Shown here: positions 18,344 through 27,187 of the stretch, piece after piece
Numbering within the stretch: position 1 is the first letter of the stretch
Layout of the letters: the number at the start of each line of letters is the position of its first letter
Origin: Paenibacillus massiliensis subsp. panacisoli DSM 21345
GTDB taxonomy: Bacteria > Bacillota > Bacilli > Paenibacillales > Paenibacillaceae
Direction: 5' to 3'
Length of the DNA: 64,000 nucleotides
Assembly: GCF_000426545.1 (NCBI RefSeq)
Contig: NZ_KE384534.1
Span: forward strand, 485,115 to 549,114
Position numbers and translations under genes: made by a program
The notes under the pieces: model-generated
The model's input: only the letters and a program-made list of their open reading frames with translations
Database searches by the model: none
Told to the model about the DNA's origin: nothing

Positions 18344-18949
18344 ATGGTGAAATCATCAGTGAGAGTCATATCTGGAAGCGCCAAGGGAAGGCCGCTCAAG
18401 GCAGTCCCTGGTATGGGGACGAGACCCACTACGGATAAAGTCAAGGAGGCTCTATTCAGCATCATTGGACCCTACTTTGATGGTGGTATAGTCCTGGATC
18501 TTTTTGCTGGAAGTGGAGGACTAGGAATTGAAGCGCTGAGTCGGGGGATGGATCGGGCTGTATTTGTAGATTTGGAGCCGAAGAGTGTGGAGGTCATCAA
18601 GGAGAATCTACGAAAGACAGGCCTGGCCGGGCAGGCTGAAGTGTTCCGTAACGAGGCTGGACGCGCCTTGAAGGCGCTCGCCAAGCGCGGGACTGTTTTT
18701 GATGCCGTTTTTTTAGACCCACCGTATCGCATGAAGAATGGAGACGAACTGATGAGCAAGATGCATGAGCTATCTCTGCTGAGAGATGGCGCAGTCATCG
18801 TGCTGGAATATGAGACGGGCTATGAATACCCCGAGCAATTCGGCAGTTTCAAGCAGCTGCGCAAAGCGGTATATGGAGAGACGACCGTATCCGTGTACGA
18901 TTACATATTGCACGAAGAGTCGGTCAAGGAGGACACAGACAATGATTGA
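18344..18949 (+). CDS. rsmD: 16S rRNA (guanine-966 N2)-methyltransferase
   Basis: 201 residues (B. subtilis YlbH family). It methylates G966 of 16S rRNA using SAM. Visible motifs are VISGSAKGRPL at the N-terminus, the SAM loop VLDLFAGSGGLGIEALSRG and the catalytic FLDPPY. It overlaps coaD by eight bases, the conserved Bacillales pairing. ATG (18344) and the adjacent GTG (18347) are both possible starts with only a weak GAGAG ahead. Confidence 0.95.
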   Translation: MVKSSVRVISGSAKGRPLKAVPGMGTRPTTDKVKEALFSIIGPYFDGGIVLDLFAGSGGLGIEALSRGMDRAVFVDLEPKSVEVIKENLRKTGLAGQAEVFRNEAGRALKALAKRGTVFDAVFLDPPYRMKNGDELMSKMHELSLLRDGAVIVLEYETGYEYPEQFGSFKQLRKAVYGETTVSVYDYILHEESVKEDTDND

Positions 18950-19457
18950 ACAGGGACACAAACAAAGAATTGCAGTATATCCGGGCACATTTGATCCTGT
19001 TACGATGGGACACCTTGATATCATCCAGCGTGCTGCCAGACAGTTCGATGTATTGATTGTGGCGGTGCTTAATAATATAAGTAAAAACCCGCTCTTCTCC
19101 GTAGCGGAGCGTATGGAGCTGCTGCGCTCCGTGACGAAGGATATCCCTAATATCGAAGTGGATTTCTTTCGTGATCTGACCGCTAATTATGTGAGGCAAA
19201 AGGGAGCGCATGTCATCGTCCGCGGGATTCGTTCCGTGACGGATTTTGAATATGAGCTGCAGCTGGCATCAGCCAACCACAAGCTGAATCCCGAGGCAGA
19301 GACGATTTTTATGATGACCAATCCCAAGTACTCCTACCTTAGCTCCAGCATGGTGAAAGAGATTGCTCATTTTAACGGGAACATTGTGGATCTGGTATCT
19401 CCAGAGGTGGGCGAGGCCTTGTACGACAAATTCAACGCGAAAAAAGTCGACGACTAG
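18942..19457 (+). CDS. coaD: Phosphopantetheine adenylyltransferase
   Basis: 171 residues. It makes dephospho-CoA from 4'-phosphopantetheine and ATP, the penultimate CoA step. It has YPGTFDPVTMGH (the T-x-G-H nucleotidyl-transfer motif), RGIRSVTDFEYE and the C-terminal YSYLSSSMVKEIA. The ATG follows CAAGGAGGA inside the end of rsmD. Its 3' end overlaps the convergent ylbJ gene by 26 bases. Confidence 0.97.
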   Translation: MIEQGHKQRIAVYPGTFDPVTMGHLDIIQRAARQFDVLIVAVLNNISKNPLFSVAERMELLRSVTKDIPNIEVDFFRDLTANYVRQKGAHVIVRGIRSVTDFEYELQLASANHKLNPEAETIFMMTNPKYSYLSSSMVKEIAHFNGNIVDLVSPEVGEALYDKFNAKKVDD

Positions 19458-20739
19458 CATACATCGTGATTGATAGCAATAGTAACACTGTAAGAATCAA
19501 GATGCCCAGCATCCATGGGGCAACCGTGAGCTGCCATAGACTTGTAATGGTCGGCTCTGTTGCCATATCTATGCTTGTGCTTGTGTCAGTGAGCCCCAGA
19601 AGCGGATTCGTCCCATAGGCGGGCTGGACAAGCTGCATGAGACGCTGCCATGGTCCCCAGAGGATGAGGGTAAATATAAAAGCGATCAGGCCGTGCCATA
19701 GTCTCGTGTATGCCAGTAGCTTACCGCGATCTGCGGGTCTTGTAATGGCAACGCTCTGGAACCAGCCCGATAAGCCGCCCCATCCTAAGATGGCGCTGAT
19801 ACCGGCCAGTACGAGTGGAGAACTGCCAAGTGCTGTGGTCAAAGCATATGAGCCGAGGTGAAGCTCCAGCAGTGCCGGCCATACATAGCTGAAGGCACCT
19901 GAGGACACATACAGGTTGAATAACTGGCTGATGACCGCGAAGAATAAAATGAAGCCGCCCGATATCATCAGCGTCTGCACGGCATTCGTAACTGTATCAC
20001 CCAGTAATTTGCCGAAGCTGCGGCCATCCTGCTCGCGGGCGAGTCTCATCTCCGTCAGCACAGTGCCCAGCCGTATTCGAACGAAGGGGCCCTGAACATA
20101 GCTATGCCCTTCTATTGCTCTTGAAGTAGAACTGGATGCATGATGTCTGTTTATGTTGTTGTCTGTCAATTGTTTGTATGTAGCAGAATTGTTTAGAGTG
20201 TTAGTACTGCTACGACCACGAAGCAGAATCAGTGCGGCTGTGATCCCGGCGCTCCAATGTACAGCTAGCAGCAGGTAGCCGAGAGCAGGACTGTGCAGGA
20301 ACCCGGTACCGATGACCACGATAATCGTCATGGGATTGTTGAAATGAGTCAATGCCGTGAGCAGCCGGGCTTGCGTTTCGCCAAGCTCGTCGCGGGCCAT
20401 GAGCTGTCTGATCGCTTCAGCGGAAGCGGGTGCCCCGGCCATCATACCCAGCGCCAGTACCCAGCCGCTATGGCCTGGCAGACGGAAGCAGCTTCGCATA
20501 AGTGGGCTAAGCAGAACTCCGAGACCGTGAACGATGCCTAGAGCCAGCAGCATTTCGGACAGCATCAAGAACGGCAGCATAGCTGGGAATACAATGGTCC
20601 ACCATAGCTTGAGCCCTTGCGAGGAAGCCTTGAACACCTCCTCGGGGGCCAGAAGGACACCTGTAAGCACCATGACTGCACCTAGAGCGATAGCTAAGGT
20701 GGATATAAGGCGCGGATGCGCCTGAATAATATTTTTCAT
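19432..20739 (-). CDS. ylbJ: Sporulation integral membrane protein YlbJ
   Basis: 435 residues with about eight membrane helices. It carries two nucleoside-recognition (Gate) type segments: LKLWWTIVFPAMLPFLMLSEML and, later, ISGGFILFFAVISQL. The family is needed for spore formation in B. subtilis, where ylbJ lies in the same neighbourhood. A charged loop with Asn/Ser/Thr runs occurs near residues 175-215. It is transcribed against coaD and ylbL, so it has its own control; a mother-cell sigma-E promoter is expected from family knowledge. Confidence 0.9.
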   Translation of the reverse strand: MKNIIQAHPRLISTLAIALGAVMVLTGVLLAPEEVFKASSQGLKLWWTIVFPAMLPFLMLSEMLLALGIVHGLGVLLSPLMRSCFRLPGHSGWVLALGMMAGAPASAEAIRQLMARDELGETQARLLTALTHFNNPMTIIVVIGTGFLHSPALGYLLLAVHWSAGITAALILLRGRSSTNTLNNSATYKQLTDNNINRHHASSSTSRAIEGHSYVQGPFVRIRLGTVLTEMRLAREQDGRSFGKLLGDTVTNAVQTLMISGGFILFFAVISQLFNLYVSSGAFSYVWPALLELHLGSYALTTALGSSPLVLAGISAILGWGGLSGWFQSVAITRPADRGKLLAYTRLWHGLIAFIFTLILWGPWQRLMQLVQPAYGTNPLLGLTDTSTSIDMATEPTITSLWQLTVAPWMLGILILTVLLLLSITMYASRRLFSR

Positions 20740-20850
20740 ATCGCTGATTCACCTTCTTCCGGCTTGTACCCTATTCTTAATAGGAGTCTATGAGTCACAG
20801 AATAAATACATACCAGAAGTCATATAGATGCCAAGGGAAAAAGAAAGGGG

Positions 20851-21900
20851 ATGCGGAGGAGTATGCAACAAAATAGACGCAACGGGCTATACTGGCTGCT
20901 GTATTTGCTTAGCATCGCCATTCTGGCCTATGTCCTTGTGTATATGCCGATTCCGTATCTGATCTATAAGCCCGGCACCGCTGAGGAAGTAAAGCCGATG
21001 GTGACGGTGCAAAATGGCGATCCGAGCGAGTCGGGCAGCTTCATGATGACGACGGTATCGGCCAGCTATGCGAATGTCATCCTGCTGGCACTGTCAGCCT
21101 TTGATCGGGATGCTGAGATTCAAGACAAGGACAGCCGACTGCAGGGGCGCAGTGAGGCTGAGTATGCTGCTCAGCAGATCTATCTGATGGATAGCTCGCA
21201 ATCCTCTGCCATTGAGGCCGCCTATCATCATGCTGGAGTAGCATATCAAATTGTTCCGAGTCATGTGGTCGTCATGAAGCTGCTGCCAGGCGCAGACCGT
21301 GACCTCCTTCCGGGAGATCAGCTGCTGGAGGTGGAGGACAAGGCAATCCAAGACCATGCACAGCTAAGGGGTCTTCTGGAGGGCAAGCGTGCCGGGGATA
21401 CACTGAGCTTCAAGCTGCTTCGGGATGGAGAGGTGCTGACCCGAGATGTGACCTTAATTCCTATCACCGACCCGGATACTGGACAGCAACGGATCGGGCT
21501 TGGTGTAAGCCTGGCAACGGTACAAAAAATCAAGCCCGACAACCCGGATCACACGATAAGCTTCGCCTCGACCAATGTAGGCGGGCCATCGGCCGGTTTG
21601 ATCTTCACATTGGAGATCTATAACCAGCTCACGCCGGGGGATCTGAGTAAGGGCTATCGGATTGCAGGCACAGGCACCATCGATCAGGATGGTAATGTAG
21701 GTGAGATCGGCGGCATCGTGCATAAGATTGTTGCAGCCGATCGAAAGGGAGCGGATCTCTTCTTCGTGCCTGAGGGTAACTATGAGGCTGCACTCGGCAA
21801 AGCGCAGGCTATTGGCACTCGCATGGAGCTAGTGCCCGTGCGTACCTTGCAGGACGCCTTGGATTATCTGGATGTCAAAGCCGTCAAGTCAGAGTCTTGA
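20851..21900 (+). CDS. ylbL: PDZ-Lon membrane serine protease YlbL (SepM-like)
   Basis: 349 residues. One N-terminal signal anchor (about 13-35), then a PDZ domain around LLPGADRDLLPGDQLLEV, then a Lon-type protease domain with the Ser/Lys dyad in NVGGPSAGL and GGIVHKIVAADRKGA. It acts outside the membrane; family members include streptococcal SepM and B. subtilis YlbL. There are two close start codons (20851 and 20863), each with purine-rich sequence just ahead. Confidence 0.93.
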   Translation: MRRSMQQNRRNGLYWLLYLLSIAILAYVLVYMPIPYLIYKPGTAEEVKPMVTVQNGDPSESGSFMMTTVSASYANVILLALSAFDRDAEIQDKDSRLQGRSEAEYAAQQIYLMDSSQSSAIEAAYHHAGVAYQIVPSHVVVMKLLPGADRDLLPGDQLLEVEDKAIQDHAQLRGLLEGKRAGDTLSFKLLRDGEVLTRDVTLIPITDPDTGQQRIGLGVSLATVQKIKPDNPDHTISFASTNVGGPSAGLIFTLEIYNQLTPGDLSKGYRIAGTGTIDQDGNVGEIGGIVHKIVAADRKGADLFFVPEGNYEAALGKAQAIGTRMELVPVRTLQDALDYLDVKAVKSES

Positions 21901-21937
21901 AGCCCCTGTTGGACATAAGTCTAGTGCACAGGGGCGT

Positions 21938-23173
21938 TCAGGATATGACTGGTGGGCGCAGATAATCGGCATACATGCGCGTGATTTCTGGCTCCCGCAT
22001 AGCAGCACTGTAAATGGCAGAGGCTTGCAGGTCCAGCTCTAGCTGGGGCAGGGATTGAGAGGACGCTTGAACAAGCAGCGGGAGTGATGCCCGCTGCTTC
22101 ATTTCTTTAAGCATAGCTCTTCCAGTCTGATTGAAACCCAGTATGCGAAGGTAATGAGGCCCTGCTGCGAGCTCTGTAGGCGCCAGCTGTACCTTGGAGT
22201 GGTTCAGCAAAATATGGGTCAGCATACGCTGAAGTCGGGTGCGTGTATATCGCTTGGTCTTCAGGGCGCTTAGCAGACTCTCGACTGAGGGACTGTCCAG
22301 TCGGTGAAGGCCATTCAGCAGGCGATGCTCCAGACCCTCGTTTACCTCATGCAGCTCGGCCAGTTGCTGGGGGCTGCGCGTAATCAGTCCGTGAAGCAAT
22401 GGCATGCTGAATGAATCCCATTGCTGCGGCCCGCGCCCCGCTGCCCACTCGCGGCGCAGAATATCCAGCACGGCACCGGGCACATAAGGTGCCGCTGCAT
22501 TAGGCCCGCCGCTCAGCAGCAGGCGGCGGATCGCCGTGGCGCTCGCGATGGCTTCGCCCTCCCGCGCCACGGCGTCATGATAGCCCGATCCGCTGCGCGT
22601 GATCGTGCAGGGCACTATGGCGCTGCCGAGCCGCTGCAGCGCCATCAAATAATGCAGCCCTAAAGTATTATTGGGCTGCTGAAGTATGCCGGACAGCTCC
22701 GCGTAGTCCGGCCATTCCGCCGCCAGGGCACAGGCGGCGTCTGCATAGGCGGCAGGGTAGCTCCAGCCTGCCGCCAATCGCTCCGCGATGCCGGACTTCA
22801 GCGCGTCCGGCTCCGCGGTCAGTGCTGTCGCCAGCGCCTGTAGCGGCGACAGGTCACCTGCCTCGCTGCCGAAGCAGAGGCAGTCCACGATGCCCGTGGA
22901 CTCCAGCAGGGCCACGGCGCCGTAGGCGAACCAATCGGCTGCCTGCACCGCATAGGCTACTGGCAGCTCCAGGACGAGGTCTACACCCATAGCGAGCGCC
23001 ATCTCGGTGCGGGCCCATTTGTCAACGATAGCAGGCTCGCCGCGCTGGAGGAACGGGCCACTCATGACCGCCACGGTGCGGGAGGCCCCGGTTCTGCTTT
23101 TGGCCTCTGTCAAGTGATACAGATGTCCGTTATGCATGGGGTTATATTCAACAATAATGCCTAAAGTCTTCAA
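21938..23173 (-). CDS. tmcAL: tRNA(Met) cytidine acetate ligase (YlbM)
   Basis: 411 residues. It acetylates C34 of elongator tRNA-Met using acetate and ATP. It has the nucleotidyl-transferase opening LGIIVEYNPMHNGHLYHL, MSGPFLQRGEPAIVDKWAR and FGSEAGDLSPL, all typical. The TTG at 23173 gives MKTLGIIVEYNP, matching family N-termini. The ATG at 23194 lacks an upstream ribosome site, while AGGGAG lies just inside it and would serve the TTG. The middle of the gene (about 22.4-22.95 kb) is markedly GC-rich and Ala-rich. Confidence 0.92.
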   Translation of the reverse strand: MKTLGIIVEYNPMHNGHLYHLTEAKSRTGASRTVAVMSGPFLQRGEPAIVDKWARTEMALAMGVDLVLELPVAYAVQAADWFAYGAVALLESTGIVDCLCFGSEAGDLSPLQALATALTAEPDALKSGIAERLAAGWSYPAAYADAACALAAEWPDYAELSGILQQPNNTLGLHYLMALQRLGSAIVPCTITRSGSGYHDAVAREGEAIASATAIRRLLLSGGPNAAAPYVPGAVLDILRREWAAGRGPQQWDSFSMPLLHGLITRSPQQLAELHEVNEGLEHRLLNGLHRLDSPSVESLLSALKTKRYTRTRLQRMLTHILLNHSKVQLAPTELAAGPHYLRILGFNQTGRAMLKEMKQRASLPLLVQASSQSLPQLELDLQASAIYSAAMREPEITRMYADYLRPPVIS

Positions 23174-23418
23174 TTGAGCAAACAACTCCCTCATAAATAG
23201 GGTATACTATGATAATAGCCCGGGTCGACTACGCGAAAGCCCGAGGCTTGTTGGATAAAATCCATTAGTCTGACAGCTCTATCGGCTTGTCCGGTTACCG
23301 CATCAATGTTCCTCCGGTTGAAGTAACCCCCTCTTTGCATGTCCATCAATCTTGGTGTATCTTACATTGTACATCATTGTGTCGTCGGGCGGTACGAATG
23401 GGTGTAAAGGAAAAGGTG

Positions 23419-23448
23419 TTGACAAACATCGGGCTCAGTCGGTATAAT
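23419..23448 (+). promoter_or_regulatory. Consensus sigma-A promoter of ylbN-rpmF
   Basis: TTGACA (23419-23424), an 18-base gap and TATAAT (23443-23448). Both hexamers match consensus exactly. It lies 28 bases before the ylbN start, so the leader is short. Confidence 0.9.
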
Positions 23449-23475
23449 AATTTTTGTTTGTTTGGGGTGATATTT

Positions 23476-23988
23476 ATGCATTTACATTTTCGCAAGGTAG
23501 CTCAACATGATGGCCCGGTTATCATTCGTGAGACGCTTGATGTCTCGAGTATGATTACCCATCGCAAGGACATTACAGCGGTATCTCCGCTGCAGGTGGA
23601 CTTGAGTGCCAGCATAGTAGGTGAGAGCCTGATGGAATTGAAGGGCACCTTGTCGGCTGAGCTGGATACCCAATGCTCACGCTGTCTGAAGCCTGTCCAT
23701 CAGCATCTGGACATCCCGTTCGAGGAGCGCTTTCGCTCGGTAGTCGGGGAAGCAGAACTGGAGGAAGACGAAGAGGATGCCACGATCCCTGTGGAAGGTG
23801 AAGCATTCGACACGGTTCCTTTCTGCGAGGAATCCTTTGTGATTCATCTGCCGTTCACTCCGCTCTGTTCGGAGGACTGCAAGGGTCTATGTCCGACCTG
23901 CGGACAAGATTGGAATGAGGGCTCCTGTGACTGTGACAACACACGCGTGGACCCAAGACTTGCTGCGTTGAAGAATCTATTCAAGTAA
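23476..23988 (+). CDS. ylbN: YceD/DUF177-family protein YlbN
   Basis: 170 residues from the ATG at 23476. A longer open frame runs upstream but would include the consensus promoter, so it is rejected. The family sits beside rpmF in most bacteria, and plant and bacterial relatives act in 23S rRNA accumulation. It has CSRCLKP and, near the C-terminus, CSEDCKGLCPTCGQDWNEG, a probable zinc site. An acidic loop (EEDEEDAT) divides the halves. It is cotranscribed with rpmF. Confidence 0.93.
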   Translation: MHLHFRKVAQHDGPVIIRETLDVSSMITHRKDITAVSPLQVDLSASIVGESLMELKGTLSAELDTQCSRCLKPVHQHLDIPFEERFRSVVGEAELEEDEEDATIPVEGEAFDTVPFCEESFVIHLPFTPLCSEDCKGLCPTCGQDWNEGSCDCDNTRVDPRLAALKNLFK

Positions 23989-24131
23989 GTCTATTACAGC
24001 AACATCATGTAAGGTAGTTATTCACCGGCTGCGGAGCTGAGTCTGTCTTGAACAGGTGCTAGAATCCCGGTCTTGAATGAGATAACAAGCAATACCCCTA
24101 ACGGGTTGACTTCGATAAGGAGGTGGGAATG

Positions 24132-24305
24132 ATGGCAGTACCTCAACGTAGAACGTCCAAGACACGTCGCGATAAACGTCGTACTCACTTTAAACTGGCT
24201 GTGCCGGGCATGGTGAAATGTGAACAATGCGGAGAATTGAAGCTTGCTCACCACGTGTGCAAAGTGTGTGGAACGTACAAATCTAGAGAGATTATTTCTC
24301 AATAA
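24132..24305 (+). CDS. rpmF: Ribosomal protein L32
   Basis: 57 residues, MAVPQRRTSKTRRDKRRTHF, then a four-cysteine zinc ribbon (CEQC and CKVC), i.e. the zinc-binding form. AAGGAGG (24117-24123) serves the ATG at 24132, although an adjacent in-frame ATG lies three bases before it. A strong terminator follows. Confidence 0.97.
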   Translation: MAVPQRRTSKTRRDKRRTHFKLAVPGMVKCEQCGELKLAHHVCKVCGTYKSREIISQ

Positions 24306-24319
24306 GATGCATCTGAAAG

Positions 24320-24353
24320 TAGTGCTTCACCACGGTGAGGTACTATTTTTTTT
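24320..24353 (+). terminator. Intrinsic terminator of ylbN-rpmF
   Basis: TAGTGCTTCAC (24320-24330) pairs with GTGAGGTACTA (24335-24345) with two G-U pairs and a four-base loop, followed by eight T residues. Confidence 0.85.
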
Positions 24354-24386
24354 GCCTCCATGCTTTTCTTTTGGCTCGGCATACGA

Positions 24387-24416
24387 TATACTGTTGCTTT
24401 AGTACCAGGTTCTAAT
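24387..24416 (+). promoter_or_regulatory. fapR promoter and FapR operator
   Basis: TTAGTACCAGGTTCTAA (24399-24415) closely matches the known B. subtilis FapR operator (TTAGTACCTAGTCTTAA type). A -10 TATACT lies at 24387-24392 with a weak -35 (TTTTCT) 17 bases upstream. The operator therefore covers the predicted start site, fitting repression of the lipid operon by FapR and release by malonyl-CoA. Confidence 0.8.
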
Positions 24417-24567
24417 AAGAGGCAGTATATCGAATGCAGGCTGCCAGTTCATAGAGCAGACTGTCCGTACATAGATAAGATACATACACCGATTATGATT
24501 CGTTCGAATATACAAGGTTACCGTCTACGGGTAACGTTAGGTAAGGAGGCGAGTAGCCATCGAGCGT

Positions 24568-25143
24568 TTGCCCAAAAAACAAAGACATCAGCAGCTGACA
24601 CAACTCATAGAAGATAATCCGTTCGTTACGGACCAGGAATTGACAAGGCAGCTCAAGGTCAGTATTCAGACCATTCGTCTGGACCGTATGGAGCTTGGCA
24701 TACCGGAGCTTCGTGAACGCATGAAGCTTATGGCTGAGCGCTCTTATGATCAGGTCCGCTCTTTGCCCCTGCATGAGATCATCGGGGATATCGTAGACCT
24801 GCAGCTGGATCGCAGCGGTATTTCGATATTCGAGATCAAGGAGGAGCATGTCTTCTCCAGAACGGGAATCGCGCGCGGTCACTATGTGTTCGCTCAGGCT
24901 AACTCGCTTGCAGTGGCCGTAATCAATGACGAGATCGCCTTGACAGCCTCTGCGGATATCCGCTTTGTGCGTCCTGTCCATCTGGGTGAGAAATGCATAG
25001 CCAAGGCCTATGTTCGTTCGAATCCTTCGCAGAAGGGGAAGGCCAAGGTCGAGGTGTTCATATACGTAGTAGAAGAAATGGTCTTTCAGGGGAACTTCGT
25101 CATTTATCGTTCCACCGTGGAAGATACTGAAGGAGGAATTTAG
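24568..25143 (+). CDS. fapR: Transcription factor FapR, malonyl-CoA sensor
   Basis: 191 residues from TTG. An N-terminal helix-turn-helix (FVTDQELTRQLKVSIQTIRL) leads to a hotdog-fold effector domain with HVFSRTGIARGHYVFAQANS and LTASADIRFVRPV, which binds malonyl-CoA. It represses fatty-acid and phospholipid genes. The start is unusual: AAGGAGG (24543-24549) is ideally placed for ATC at 24559, which would give (M)ERLPKKQR, whereas TTG is 18 bases away. No other start codon lies between the in-frame stop at 24538 and the TTG. It heads fapR-plsX-fabH-fabD-fabG. Confidence 0.95.
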   Translation: MPKKQRHQQLTQLIEDNPFVTDQELTRQLKVSIQTIRLDRMELGIPELRERMKLMAERSYDQVRSLPLHEIIGDIVDLQLDRSGISIFEIKEEHVFSRTGIARGHYVFAQANSLAVAVINDEIALTASADIRFVRPVHLGEKCIAKAYVRSNPSQKGKAKVEVFIYVVEEMVFQGNFVIYRSTVEDTEGGI

Positions 25144-25144
25144 C

Positions 25145-26152
25145 ATGCGGATCGCCATTGATGCCATGGGAGGCGACCATGCCCCCGGGGCAATCGTTGC
25201 CGGAGCGATTGCAGCAGCTGTCGAGTGGAAGGATACAGAGCTTGTTCTCGTAGGGAATCAGGAGCTCATCGAGGAGCAGCTCAAGCTGGAGAAGGAGCGT
25301 CCTGCCAACCTGACGATACGTCACGCCTCGGAAGTCATTGGAGGTGAGGACGAGCCAGTACGTGCGGTTCGTCGGAAGAAGGATGCTTCGATGGTGGTTG
25401 CAGGTAGAATGGTGAAGGAGCGCGAGGCTGACGCCATGATATCAGCGGGAAATACTGGGGCGCTAATGACGACCGGACTACTGGTTGTCGGGCGGATGGA
25501 AGGCATTGAGCGTCCTGCACTTGCCCCCATGATCCCTACGCTGGATGAAGTAGGCGTACTGGCGTTGGATCTCGGAGCGAACATGGATGCCAAGCCTGAG
25601 CATCTGGCCCAGTATGCGCTGATGGGAAGTCTGTATCGTAACAAAGTACACGGCTTGCCCAAGCCACGAGTAGGACTGCTGAATGTAGGAACAGAAGCTG
25701 GTAAGGGCAATGAGCTCACCAAGCTTGCTTATCCTTTGCTAGAGCAATTGCCGGTACATTTCGTGGGGAATGTAGAGGCTAGAGATGTTCTGTCGGCCAA
25801 CTGCGACGTATTGGTATGTGACGGCTTTGCTGGTAACATCATGCTGAAGTCGCTTGAGGGAGCTGCAGGGACGATCTTCTCGTTGCTTAAGGAGCAATTC
25901 GGCAAATCGCTTAAGACGAAGCTAGCAGCAGCGTTGATCATGCCGGAGCTGAGAGGCATCAAGAACAGGCTGGATTACGCTGAGCATGGCGGAGCCCCGC
26001 TGCTTGGCTTGAGCGGACTGGTTGTGAAGGCGCATGGCTCTGCGGATGCCAATTCTGTCAAGAATGCCGTACGTCAGGCACGGATTGCCTTGCAGAACAA
26101 GCTGGTGGACAGTATATCTGATGAAATAAGCGGGAAGAGAGTGACTTCATGA
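25145..26152 (+). CDS. plsX: Phosphate acyltransferase PlsX
   Basis: 335 residues. It converts acyl-ACP to acyl-phosphate for phospholipid synthesis. The start, MRIAIDAMGGDHAPG, is the family hallmark; RRKKDASMV, ISAGNTGALM and VGTEAGKGNEL follow. It starts one base after the fapR stop and overlaps fabH by ATGA, so the genes are translationally coupled. Confidence 0.97.
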   Translation: MRIAIDAMGGDHAPGAIVAGAIAAAVEWKDTELVLVGNQELIEEQLKLEKERPANLTIRHASEVIGGEDEPVRAVRRKKDASMVVAGRMVKEREADAMISAGNTGALMTTGLLVVGRMEGIERPALAPMIPTLDEVGVLALDLGANMDAKPEHLAQYALMGSLYRNKVHGLPKPRVGLLNVGTEAGKGNELTKLAYPLLEQLPVHFVGNVEARDVLSANCDVLVCDGFAGNIMLKSLEGAAGTIFSLLKEQFGKSLKTKLAAALIMPELRGIKNRLDYAEHGGAPLLGLSGLVVKAHGSADANSVKNAVRQARIALQNKLVDSISDEISGKRVTS

Positions 26153-27138
26153 CTAATTTAAAATCCGTAGGCATTATCGGTACAGGAAAATACGTACCAG
26201 AGAAAGTGCTGACGAATAGCGACCTTGAGAAAATTGTTGAAACCAGTGATGAATGGATTGTGAGCCGTACAGGTATTCGTGAGCGTCATATTGCTGCGCC
26301 TGAGCAAGCGACCTCGGATCTGGCGTATGAGGCTGCTGTGAGAGCACTTGCGTCAGCTGGCCTTACAGCGGAAGAGCTGGATCTGATTATCGTAGCGACA
26401 ATTACACCGGATATGGCATTCCCTTCTACAGCATGTATTTTGCAGGATAAGCTGGGTGCAAAGGGAGCGGCGGCTTTTGATCTGTCAGCTGCCTGCTCTG
26501 GCTTTGTATACGGACTAGCCACAGCAAATGGCTTCATCCAAACGGGGATGTACAAGAATGCGCTGATTATCGGTGCTGACTGCCTGTCCCGAATCACAGA
26601 CTACACGGACCGCAACACCTGCGTCCTCTTCGGAGATGGAGCAGGAGCCGTTGTCATTGGTGAGGTTCCGGAAGGAAGAGGCTTCAAGTCCTTTGATCTG
26701 GGTGCAGAAGGCGCAGGCGGTGGCTTGCTGAAGCTGGAAGCAGGCGGATCGCGTCTGCCTGCTACAACGGAGACGATCGAGAACAAATTGCATTATATTT
26801 ATATGAATGGGCGCGAGGTGTTCAAATTTGCGGTGCGTGTCATGGCCTCTGCAACAGATGTAGTACTGGAGAAAGCTGGTTATGCCAAAGAGGATATCGA
26901 TATCTTCGTACCGCATCAGGCGAACATTCGCATTATTCAATCGGCGATGCAACGTCTGGAGCTACCAGCAGAGAAGGTAGTTGTTAACGTGGATAAATAT
27001 GCGAATACTTCTGCGGCATCCATCCCGCTTGCGCTTGTTGAGGCGGCTGAGGAAGGTCGGATTAAGGAAGGCGACCGCGTGTTGATGGTTGGTTTTGGCG
27101 GAGGACTTACTTGGGGTGCTTCTGTACTGGTATGGTAA
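26149..27138 (+). CDS. fabH: Beta-ketoacyl-ACP synthase III
   Basis: 329 residues. It condenses acetyl- or branched acyl-CoA with malonyl-ACP to begin fatty-acid synthesis. The triad is visible: C116 in DLSAACSGF, His in VPHQANIRI and Asn in KYANTSAAS. It overlaps plsX by four bases. In Paenibacillus-like organisms it favours branched primers (family knowledge). Confidence 0.97.
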   Translation: MTNLKSVGIIGTGKYVPEKVLTNSDLEKIVETSDEWIVSRTGIRERHIAAPEQATSDLAYEAAVRALASAGLTAEELDLIIVATITPDMAFPSTACILQDKLGAKGAAAFDLSAACSGFVYGLATANGFIQTGMYKNALIIGADCLSRITDYTDRNTCVLFGDGAGAVVIGEVPEGRGFKSFDLGAEGAGGGLLKLEAGGSRLPATTETIENKLHYIYMNGREVFKFAVRVMASATDVVLEKAGYAKEDIDIFVPHQANIRIIQSAMQRLELPAEKVVVNVDKYANTSAASIPLALVEAAEEGRIKEGDRVLMVGFGGGLTWGASVLVW

Positions 27139-27187
27139 GTAGCTTACTGCTACTTTTTGACTTTGCATTAGAAAGAGGTACACTACT

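Noticed and set aside
23287..23475. N-terminal extension of YlbN
   Set aside because: It would translate through the consensus promoter, lacks a ribosome site and is absent from the family.
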